Source: Chloroflexota bacterium (lineage in GTDB: Bacteria; Chloroflexota; UBA11872; VXOZ01). Taken from it: a DNA stretch of 9,174 nt. Positions 1-5,343 of the stretch are shown in pieces. Position numbers and translations under genes: made by a program. The notes under the pieces were generated by a model, which saw nothing but the letters and a program-made list of their open reading frames with translations, made no database searches and was not told where the DNA came from. The first letter of the stretch is position 1. The number at the start of each line of letters is the position of its first letter. The stretch spans positions 1 to 9,174 of the forward strand of contig VXOZ01000183.1 in NCBI GenBank assembly GCA_009839775.1. Reading direction: 5' to 3'.

Positions 1-438
1 GATGGTCTGGCCGTTGATGACTGGAGCGGTTGGCAACAACTCACCGCCCGCGTCGGCGGGGGCGTGCAGCTTATTGGCGACGACCTCTTCGTGACGAACA
101 CCCAGCGTCTTCAGCAGGGCATTGAGCGCAATGCGGCCAACGCGGTACTCGTGAAGGTAAACCAAGTTGGCACGCTGACGGCGGCGGTGGCGACGCTCCG
201 TCTCGCCCGTGCTCATGGATATTTGCCCGTGGTCTCCGCGCGATCCGGCGAGACCGAGGATGCGACCATCGCCGATCTGGCGGTGGGCACGAACGCTGGC
301 CAGATCAAGATCGGCTCTATCACGCGCTCGGAACGGCTGGCGAAGTACAACCAGGTGCTGCGCATCGAGGAAGAACTGGGAGCGCAGGGCATCTATCGCG
401 GGCGCGAGGTCTTTCACCGGTTTCTCGGCGCACCTTGA
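1..438 (+). CDS. eno: Enolase (phosphopyruvate hydratase), C-terminal part, 5' end outside the window
   Basis: Enolase interconverts 2-phosphoglycerate and phosphoenolpyruvate in glycolysis and gluconeogenesis, in the cytoplasm. The window enters the TIM-barrel domain in the conserved 'DGL' that follows a metal-ligand Glu. The 145 visible residues align end to end with the family C-terminus. GDDLFVTN is at 26-33 (its first Asp, D27, is the Mg ligand equivalent to yeast D320). LVKVNQ carries the catalytic Lys K52 (yeast K345). SGETED is at 82-87, and AGQIKIGS carries K103 (yeast K396). The protein ends normally at FLGAP. One residue is odd: the usual SHRSGETED reads SARSGETED, so Ala80 (codon 238-240) stands where yeast has active-site His373. 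All other expected residues in this part are present. The gene is convergent with the 705-2720 gene. Family assignment is certain; full activity is not, because of the His-to-Ala change. Confidence 0.96.
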   Translation, partial: DGLAVDDWSGWQQLTARVGGGVQLIGDDLFVTNTQRLQQGIERNAANAVLVKVNQVGTLTAAVATLRLARAHGYLPVVSARSGETEDATIADLAVGTNAGQIKIGSITRSERLAKYNQVLRIEEELGAQGIYRGREVFHRFLGAP

Positions 439-648
439 ATCTATGCGCGCGGGAGCCCGAGTATGCGCGCACCACTTCGGCAAGAATCCGCATGGCCGAG
501 CGCAGTGTGACGGCAGTACGGTTCGTGTCCAGAATGTTGCGTGCCAGTGCGGCACTTGCCCGGTACGGTGAGTATCCGGTTGGGCACGTGTCAGGTATGG
601 TACGCGTCAGTATGGTGCTCGCTCAGGACGGACATATGCAAGGCGGCA
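439..648. other. Non-coding gap after eno
   Basis: I see no convincing gene, tRNA or small RNA here. The sequence has small repeated words only: TATGCGCGC at 442-450 and 462-470, GTCAGGTATGG at 590-600 echoed by GTCAGTATGG at 606-615, and a small GTGCC/GGCAC hairpin at 541-555. Open frames crossing it have no family resemblance and run into the inverted repeat at 649-693. No U-rich intrinsic terminator for eno is visible. Confidence 0.5.
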
Positions 649-693
649 GGTTTTCCGTTCGCCTTGAGCCTGTCGAAAGGTGAACGGAAAACC
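649..693. repeat. Long inverted repeat / hairpin of the 'GAGCCTGTCGAAAGG' intergenic type
   Basis: A perfect 12-base inverted repeat (GGTTTTCCGTTC at 649-660, GAACGGAAAACC at 682-693) encloses a G-T pair and a second CCTT/AAGG stem (662-665 with 677-680), leaving an 11-base loop GAGCCTGTCGA. It lies 11 bases past the stop of the minus-strand gene that ends at 705, between two convergent genes, so it may act as a bidirectional transcript end or RNA-stabilising hairpin. It lacks a following U tract, so it is not a textbook intrinsic terminator. The core word resembles a dispersed intergenic repeat common in many environmental genomes; that is recollection, not a search result. Confidence 0.75.
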
Positions 694-704
694 GGGATGG
701 CAGC

Positions 705-2720
705 CTAACCTTCCTTTTCTTGGCTTTGCACAACCCATACTGGGCTTGACCAGGCTTGCACCACGCGGCCGGCGAGCGGTTCCTTCTGCCGCAGCCGCAC
801 GTAGTAGAGCGCGTTGGCGACCGGTTGGGGATCGTCCCACGTAAACGCGCAGTCCGCAGCATTCGGCTCGCGACGGTACACCACGTCGAAGCGCTGGGCG
901 TCCAGATCGCCGCGCAAGATTTCTACCCAGGCGATTTCGTCAGTGCCCACGACCCACACGCGCACGCTCACGCCGTTGCCGCTGGCGGTCTCTCGGCCCA
1001 TGAACGTGTCGTTTACCCACATTTTCAGCAGAATGCGCGCGCCGGTGGTGCCGTAGGTCTGGCGATTGTGAATGCTGTCAAAGATACCGTTGCGCGTGAG
1101 CGCGGGTGCCCAGACCGCCGCGAGGCCGGTCTGGCGTCTGCCCGACTGGGCCTGATGGTTGTCCGACGAACAAATCGTGCCCATACGCTGCCCCGTGAGC
1201 CAGCCGTCCTGCACGTAGTGGGGGCCAACCGCTGAATCGTTCAGCGAGAAGTCACAGTGCTGGTACGCCAAAGGGTGCTCAGGGTCGTAGTACTCACACA
1301 AACCGTGACCGGAGTAGATCTCGACGACGCGGCGAAAGGTGTCGTTGGCGTACTGCCAATCGATGTTTGGGCCGGTGCCGCCGGGCAGGTTGCTTGCTTT
1401 CGGTGAGAAGCGTACCCCGGTGTGATGGGGAATAGTCATCGCTTGTCCAGGCATGAGTTGCCGCCACAGGTCCTGCACGGTGCCGTTGTGGCGGCCGATA
1501 CGTACGTCGTCATCGTCGCGAAAGTAGACGTTGTGATGCGCCCAGGGCGCGGGGAACGTGGCTTCGTACCCAAGTATCGTGGCGAACCGGCCGGGATCGT
1601 ACCAGTCCTGCGTCGCGAGCCGAATCTCCTGCCACATCTCGTCAGTCAAGCCTTCAACATGGTCGGTGAGAGCGTAGAAGTCTAGGTGCGCCACGTCACG
1701 CGCGTACGCGAAGGGCAGGTCTCCAGTGGCATCAAAGCTGCGCCGGGCGTGGGAGTGCAGATCGCCCCAATAGACCTGTTCGCAGGGCAACTCTTCTGCG
1801 CAGAGGATTGGATTGGAGACTGCCGTGAATGTCCCTTCCCCGTCAGTTCCGCACGTGTCCTCCCCATTTATCCCGAGCTCATTTCCCCTGTTCACCCCGG
1901 GCCTGTCGCAGGGGGCGTTGGTCTCTGCGAGTCCAGTTACCATCAACCGCACAACGCCCGGTGCGGTTGGGGTGAATGGCACCACGCACGTTCCGGTCTC
2001 CGGATTGAGCGCAACCGTAGCAGGGTGTTCCGCGCGGCCCTCGACGACCGAGACCGCAAACGATATTCGTGCAGCGGCAGCGGGATTTTGCCAGGAGTCC
2101 AGCGCAGCCACGTGGCAGGCGGCTTCAGAACCCACGCGGGCGTGGGAAGGAGCGTATGCGGCAACTTCCACCGGTTCCCCCGCTTTGGTCACGAGGAGCG
2201 GGCTCTTTTCTTCAGAAAGTAGAGTTTTCTCATCTTTATTGTCTGCGGTGAGTAAGGCGATGCGCACGGGCTCCGCTCCGTTGGGATGCAGCGCGGCGGT
2301 GAAACCGGGACTGCCGCCGCTGGTATCGCCGTAGGTGACGTCGATCCAGTCTCCAGCTTGCAACGTGCCCTGCGTCACTGTTACCTCGGTGTGGTAGGCG
2401 CAGCGGTTGGGCGGACCGACCAGAGCCTCACGGGTGGCCTTCTCAAATTCGTCGGTAGAGCCGTCGGGCACAGTACAGCGGATTGTCACGTCGGCGCGAG
2501 ACACCTGCGCGGAGACGTAGTTGGGCTGTGCGGGATCGAGGCTGTGCACCCCTTTGGCGGAGTTGCGTAACCACGCGTGCCAAGTATTGGGCAGCGCCAC
2601 GGCAACGGTGTCGCCAGTGTTGAGCAGTCCGTCTTCAATCGTGCAGCGCACGATCCACGTGCCGTATTCGCCGGCGATGCCAATTGATGGTGTGACGGAT
2701 GCGCGTATGCGGGGTGCCAT
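705..2720 (-). CDS. PHP-superfamily putative metal-dependent hydrolase, DUF3604-like
   Basis: A 671-residue protein of unknown substrate. Residues 1 to about 310 look like beta-rich sandwich domains with no catalytic motif. A PHP-type metal-binding domain follows at about 316-560: YWGDLHSH (H322, H324), ALTDH (D353, H354), GYEAT (E386), AHHNVY (H395, H396), IPHHTG (H432, H433), VEIYSGHG (E467, H472) and CSSDNH (D520, H522). This is the order of metal ligands seen in PHP phosphoesterase-like proteins, and the 'NPI...YWGDLHSH' opening fits DUF3604. The last ~85 residues are another beta-rich tail. No signal peptide or membrane segment is visible, so a cytoplasmic location is likely. The ATG start is supported by AGAAGGA seven bases upstream and by a promoter at 2754-2782. 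It is transcribed alone, divergently from the GYD gene. Family call is good; no function should be inferred beyond probable hydrolase. Confidence 0.88.
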   Translation of the reverse strand: MAPRIRASVTPSIGIAGEYGTWIVRCTIEDGLLNTGDTVAVALPNTWHAWLRNSAKGVHSLDPAQPNYVSAQVSRADVTIRCTVPDGSTDEFEKATREALVGPPNRCAYHTEVTVTQGTLQAGDWIDVTYGDTSGGSPGFTAALHPNGAEPVRIALLTADNKDEKTLLSEEKSPLLVTKAGEPVEVAAYAPSHARVGSEAACHVAALDSWQNPAAAARISFAVSVVEGRAEHPATVALNPETGTCVVPFTPTAPGVVRLMVTGLAETNAPCDRPGVNRGNELGINGEDTCGTDGEGTFTAVSNPILCAEELPCEQVYWGDLHSHARRSFDATGDLPFAYARDVAHLDFYALTDHVEGLTDEMWQEIRLATQDWYDPGRFATILGYEATFPAPWAHHNVYFRDDDDVRIGRHNGTVQDLWRQLMPGQAMTIPHHTGVRFSPKASNLPGGTGPNIDWQYANDTFRRVVEIYSGHGLCEYYDPEHPLAYQHCDFSLNDSAVGPHYVQDGWLTGQRMGTICSSDNHQAQSGRRQTGLAAVWAPALTRNGIFDSIHNRQTYGTTGARILLKMWVNDTFMGRETASGNGVSVRVWVVGTDEIAWVEILRGDLDAQRFDVVYRREPNAADCAFTWDDPQPVANALYYVRLRQKEPLAGRVVQAWSSPVWVVQSQEKEG

Positions 2721-2753
2721 GAGTAAGTCCTTCTAGGTAAATGGAATAGTGTG

Positions 2754-2782
2754 ATTATAGCTACAAGCCTGGGGAGTGGCGA
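2754..2782 (-). promoter_or_regulatory. Predicted sigma70-type promoter of the PHP/DUF3604 gene
   Basis: Read on the minus strand, -35 TCGCCA (2782-2777, 4 of 6 to consensus), a 17-base spacer and a perfect -10 TATAAT (2759-2754). Transcription would start near 2747, giving a leader of about 27 bases that contains AGAAGGA seven bases before the ATG. Assigned by eye from consensus only. Confidence 0.6.
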
Positions 2783-2799
2783 GGAAGTGTGTTGTAGCT
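2759..2799. repeat. 8-base inverted repeat across the minus-strand promoter (possible operator)
   Basis: AGCTACAA at 2759-2766 and TTGTAGCT at 2792-2799 are perfect reverse complements, with centres 33 bases apart, about three helical turns. The left half touches the -10 box of the 705-2720 gene and the right half lies just upstream of its -35. This placement would suit a regulator that binds both half-sites or loops the DNA. It could also be chance; there is no known regulator motif that I recognise. Confidence 0.35.
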
Positions 2800-2860
2800 T
2801 AACTAGGGGGTGCGAGGTGACGATTGCTGCCCGCAGCCATAAACGGCAATTGCGGCGGCG

Positions 2861-2889
2861 TTGACAGCCCGCTGTGGCTGCAAGATACT
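2861..2889 (+). promoter_or_regulatory. Predicted sigma70-type promoter of the GYD-domain gene
   Basis: A perfect -35 TTGACA (2861-2866), a 17-base spacer and -10 GATACT (2884-2889, 4 of 6). The predicted start is near 2896, leaving a leader of about 75 bases before the ATG at 2971. A 13-base odd palindrome, GCACTC-T-GAGTGC (2900-2912), sits right at the start of the transcript and could be an operator or a 5' hairpin. Confidence 0.6.
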
Positions 2890-2970
2890 TGCCGCAGGCG
2901 CACTCTGAGTGCAGGTCGCATTGCTGCGAGTTTGTGCGGCCCAATTCCCAGATCTCGAAGGACCAACACT

Positions 2971-3276
2971 ATGCAAACATACATCGTGCTTCTCACCATG
3001 ACCGGCACCGAAGTGGACGACCTCGCTGGGCCGCTGGAGGACGCCTTCGCCGACGGCGCGCCCGAGACCCACGCAACTATCGAACGACACGGCGGCAAGC
3101 TGCTGGATATCTACCTCACAATGGGGCAGTATGACGGCGTGATGATTACCGAATTCCCCGATGATGTCTCGTGCGCCCGCGCCATGCTGGCGCTGCGCAA
3201 CACGGGCGGGATCACCCAAACGCTGCGGGCTTTTCCAGAGAGCCAGTGGTCAGAAATCGCCGGTGGCAGCGCGTAA
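2971..3276 (+). CDS. GYD-domain protein
   Basis: A 101-residue soluble protein that matches the small GYD family (alpha/beta ferredoxin-like fold, function unknown). It opens with the typical MQTYIVLLTMT strand, has the HGGKLLDIYLTMGQYDGVMI core at about 40-59 (the family's G-Y-D signature appears here as GQYD, 52-55), then an EFPDD turn at 61-65, a helix with ALRNTGG and the characteristic T-L-RAF ending (84-88). The ATG is chosen over a longer in-frame start near 2824 because GAAGGA lies eight bases before it, the protein then has normal family length, and the extension would start upstream of the predicted promoter. It is followed on the same strand by ilvD after 256 bases, so read-through into ilvD is possible. 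No catalytic role can be inferred. Confidence 0.88.
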   Translation: MQTYIVLLTMTGTEVDDLAGPLEDAFADGAPETHATIERHGGKLLDIYLTMGQYDGVMITEFPDDVSCARAMLALRNTGGITQTLRAFPESQWSEIAGGSA

Positions 3277-3307
3277 GCTACCCCTTAGCAAGGGCAGCGC
3301 GGCATCC

Positions 3308-3336
3308 TTCAAGTCGGGGTGGTATCCTGCTATTAT
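3308..3336 (+). promoter_or_regulatory. Weak candidate promoter upstream of ilvD
   Basis: -35 TTCAAG (3308-3313, 3 of 6), a 17-base spacer and -10 TATTAT (3331-3336, 5 of 6). A start near 3343 would give ilvD a leader of about 190 bases. It competes with the leader-peptide reading of the same region, because the peptide's ATG at 3335 would then lie upstream of the transcript start. If the peptide is real, transcription must begin further upstream, for example at the GYD promoter. Confidence 0.3.
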
Positions 3337-3409
3337 GTGGCCGCGCGTCGTTGTGCGGTTGCTGACACTCCGGGTGCTTGTTTATACCGATCACGTCGGC
3401 ACTCGTTGA
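3335..3409 (+). CDS. Possible branched-chain amino acid leader peptide of ilvD (24 residues)
   Basis: A short frame from ATG 3335 to TGA 3407-3409 encodes 24 residues, with the core VVVRLLTLRVLV at residues 5-16: nine Val or Leu in twelve, and ten of 24 overall. Leader peptides rich in the regulated amino acid are the sensor in ribosome-mediated attenuation of ilv and leu operons. The next gene, 123 bases on, is ilvD, which makes the precursors of Val, Leu and Ile. A small CCGA/TCGG hairpin (3387-3399) lies just after the Val/Leu run. Weak points: the only Shine-Dalgarno-like match is GGGGTG at 3316-3321, 13 bases from the ATG; the candidate promoter at 3308-3336 would exclude this ATG; and a short GC-rich frame can be Val/Leu-rich by chance. 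In-frame GTG 3353 and TTG 3359 are alternative starts. Confidence 0.35.
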   Translation: MWPRVVVRLLTLRVLVYTDHVGTR

Positions 3410-3453
3410 TAGGTGACCAGATGGAGCGGCCGGATGTGCGGACGATAAACTGA

Positions 3454-3522
3454 AGGGTTCGCCCAACGTAGCAGAGTAGGTACAACCTTGTTTCTGAGCG
3501 CTGCGTGGTAAAGAAAGAGGAG
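3454..3522 (+). promoter_or_regulatory. Possible RNA switch in the ilvD leader: competing pairings, one covering the Shine-Dalgarno
   Basis: The segment around 3484-3496 can pair in three mutually exclusive ways. (a) CCT and TTTCT (3486-3488, 3491-3495) pair with AGG and AAA-containing AGAAA (3518-3520, 3512-3516), burying most of the ilvD ribosome-binding site GAGGAG (3517-3522). (b) AGGT/ACCT (3478-3481 with 3485-3488) plus CAGA/TCTG (3472-3475 with 3493-3496) form a local hairpin that frees it. (c) AGGGTT (3454-3459) pairs with AACCTT (3484-3489, one G-U), also freeing it. Further upstream, CGTTG at the leader-peptide stop (3404-3408) can pair with CAACG (3464-3468). No U-tract terminator is seen, so control would be at translation. 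All pairings were found by eye, without energy calculation. Confidence 0.28.
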
Positions 3523-3532
3523 AGTGAAAACG

Positions 3533-5221
3533 ATGAGTGACAACGGCAATGTGGACGTCAAACGCTTTAGCAAAGACATCACCGTGGGGCCGAAGAGCGC
3601 GCCGGCGCGTTCCATGTTCCATGCCATGGGGTTCAGCAACGAGGACTTGGCGAAGCCCCTCATTGGTGTGGCCAGCACGTGGAACGAGGTCACGCCGTGC
3701 AACTACCACCTGGACCGGCTGGCCCAGAAGGTGAAAGAAGGCATACGCGAAGCGGGAGGCACGCCCATCGAGTTTGTCGCAATCACCGTGAGCGATGGCA
3801 TCGCTATGGGAACCGAGGGTATGCGCACCAGTTTGGTGACCCGCGAGATTATCGCGGATTCCATAGAGGCAGTCGCTATTGGTGAGCGCCTCGACGGCGT
3901 GGTCACCATCGCGGGGTGTGATAAGAGTCTGCCGGGTTGCGCTATGGCGATGGCGCGCCTCAACATTCCCAGCGTCTTTGTGTACGGTGGCAGCATCATG
4001 CCGGGCCGCTGGCGTGGCGAGGACGTGACCATTCAGGATGTGTTTGAGGCCGTGGGCGCCCACGCCGCGGGCAAGCTCACTGAGGACGAACTCGTCGACC
4101 TAGAGTTGCATGCGTGTCCCGGGCCGGGCTCGTGCGGCGGCATGTATACGGCCAACACCATGTCGAGCGCGTTGGAGGCGATGGGGCTTTCTGTGCCAGG
4201 GAGCGCCTCGCCGCCGGCCATGGACGACCGCCGCGACCAGGTGTGTATTGACGCCGGACATCTGGTGATGGACTGCGTGCGCAACAATCGCCGCCCGTCC
4301 GACATCATCACGAAAGAAGCGATGGAAAACGCCGTAGCCGTGGCACTGGCGGCCGGTGGTTCCACCAATGCGGCGCTGCATCTGCCCGCCATCGCATGGG
4401 AGGCCGGCATCCCGTTTGATCTCGACGACATCGACCGCGTGAGCAAGCGCGTTCCCCACATCGCAGACATGCGTCCCGGCGGCAGGTACGTGATGGCCGA
4501 TTTGGATAAGGTGGGCGGCGTGCCGCTCATCATGAAGGAGATGCTGCGGGCGGGCCTGCTGCACGGCGATTGCCTGACGGTGACGGGCAACACGCTGGCA
4601 GAAGACGTTGGCGCCGCACAGGTATCGGAAAACGGCCAGGACATCGTGCGTTCGACGGACGATCCCATCTTCGCTGGCGGCACGATGGTAATCTTGCGCG
4701 GAAATTTGGCGCCGGAAGGCGCGGTAGTGAAGGTGGCTGGCGTGGCGAACCGTGTGCATTCGGGCCCGGCGCGGGTGTTCGAGATCGAGGACGATGCATT
4801 CCAGGCAGTGGTGAAAGGCCGCATCAACCCCGGTGACGTCATCGTCATCCGCAACGAAGGGCCGAAAGGCGGTCCCGGCATGCGCGAGATGCTGGCGGTT
4901 ACAGGCGCGGTCTTTGGACGCGGCTTGGGCGATTCTGTGGGCCTCATCACCGACGGGCGCTTCTCCGGCGCGACCCACGGCATGATGGTGGGTCACGTGG
5001 CGCCCGAGGCGGCCATGGGCGGCCCCATCGGCTTGATCGAAGAGGGCGACCAAATTACCATCGACGGCGACAACCAGGAACTCACCTTGCACGTGGACGA
5101 CGCCGAGCTGGAAGAACGCCGCAAGCACTGGCAACCGCTGGAGCCGCGCTACACGAAAGGCGTCCTGGCAAAGTATGCCAAATTGGTCACCTCCGCCGCT
5201 CGCGGCGCGGTGTGCGAATAA
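3533..5221 (+). CDS. ilvD: Dihydroxy-acid dehydratase
   Basis: IlvD removes water from 2,3-dihydroxy-isovalerate and 2,3-dihydroxy-3-methylvalerate to give the 2-oxoacid precursors of Val, Leu and Ile, using an Fe-S cluster and Mg2+ in the cytoplasm. The 562 residues are full length for the shorter bacterial IlvD type. The three cluster cysteines are in place: NEVTPC (C56), AGCDKSLPGC (C129, with metal-site D130 and K131) and PGPGSCGG (C201). GGSTNAALH (275-283), NEGPKGGPGMREM (441-453), and ITDGRFSGATHG with catalytic Ser478 are intact. ATG 3533 is preferred to the in-frame GTG at 3524 because GAGGAG (3517-3522) is ten bases from the ATG but only one from the GTG. It follows the GYD gene in the same direction and converges on the oxidoreductase genes. 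The long leader may control it. Confidence 0.97.
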   Translation: MSDNGNVDVKRFSKDITVGPKSAPARSMFHAMGFSNEDLAKPLIGVASTWNEVTPCNYHLDRLAQKVKEGIREAGGTPIEFVAITVSDGIAMGTEGMRTSLVTREIIADSIEAVAIGERLDGVVTIAGCDKSLPGCAMAMARLNIPSVFVYGGSIMPGRWRGEDVTIQDVFEAVGAHAAGKLTEDELVDLELHACPGPGSCGGMYTANTMSSALEAMGLSVPGSASPPAMDDRRDQVCIDAGHLVMDCVRNNRRPSDIITKEAMENAVAVALAAGGSTNAALHLPAIAWEAGIPFDLDDIDRVSKRVPHIADMRPGGRYVMADLDKVGGVPLIMKEMLRAGLLHGDCLTVTGNTLAEDVGAAQVSENGQDIVRSTDDPIFAGGTMVILRGNLAPEGAVVKVAGVANRVHSGPARVFEIEDDAFQAVVKGRINPGDVIVIRNEGPKGGPGMREMLAVTGAVFGRGLGDSVGLITDGRFSGATHGMMVGHVAPEAAMGGPIGLIEEGDQITIDGDNQELTLHVDDAELEERRKHWQPLEPRYTKGVLAKYAKLVTSAARGAVCE

Positions 5222-5289
5222 GCGCAACGCGGAATGCGAATTGGAGCAGCTAGGGATAGACATCTCCGTCACGCTGCACCCTCCGCGTA

Positions 5290-5312
5290 GGGGTACCCCT
5301 TGTGGGTACCCT
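5290..5312. terminator. Twin-palindrome hairpin between convergent genes (possible terminator)
   Basis: GGGTACCC occurs twice (5291-5298 and 5304-5311), five bases apart, and each copy is itself a palindrome. The two copies can pair into an 8-bp stem with loop CTTGT, extended by a G-U pair (5290 with 5312). It sits 69 bases past ilvD and 33 bases past the 5344 stop of the converging gene, the right place for a shared transcript end. It lacks a U tract. The word ACCCTCCGC flanks and overlaps it (5278-5286 and 5308-5316). Confidence 0.4.
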
Positions 5313-5343
5313 CCGCTCTTGGTCAATGGTGCGCACCACCCAG

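Noticed and set aside
435..683. An 82-codon plus-strand frame after eno
   Set aside because: It overlaps the end of eno, has Arg/Ala-rich shadow composition, and its last residues are simply the translation of the inverted repeat.
2824..2970. An N-terminal extension of the GYD protein from TTG 2824
   Set aside because: It would begin upstream of the predicted promoter, has no ribosome-binding site, and does not fit the family. ATG 2971 has GAAGGA at proper spacing.
3316..3330. GGGTGGTATCC, reminiscent of the T-box GGGTGGTACCGCG element ahead of ilvD
   Set aside because: The match is partial, the Stem I specifier structure would have to lie inside the GYD gene, and no terminator/antiterminator pair follows directly.
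3359..3388. TTGCTG ... TATACC as an alternative ilvD promoter
   Set aside because: Weaker boxes than the 3308-3336 candidate (3 of 6 and 4 of 6, 18-base spacer), and it falls inside the Val/Leu-rich mini-ORF.
4033..5326. Long open frames (over 300 codons) on the minus strand opposite ilvD
   Set aside because: They are antisense shadows of a GC-rich coding region. The plus strand encodes a complete IlvD with every motif, and the antisense products resemble no family.
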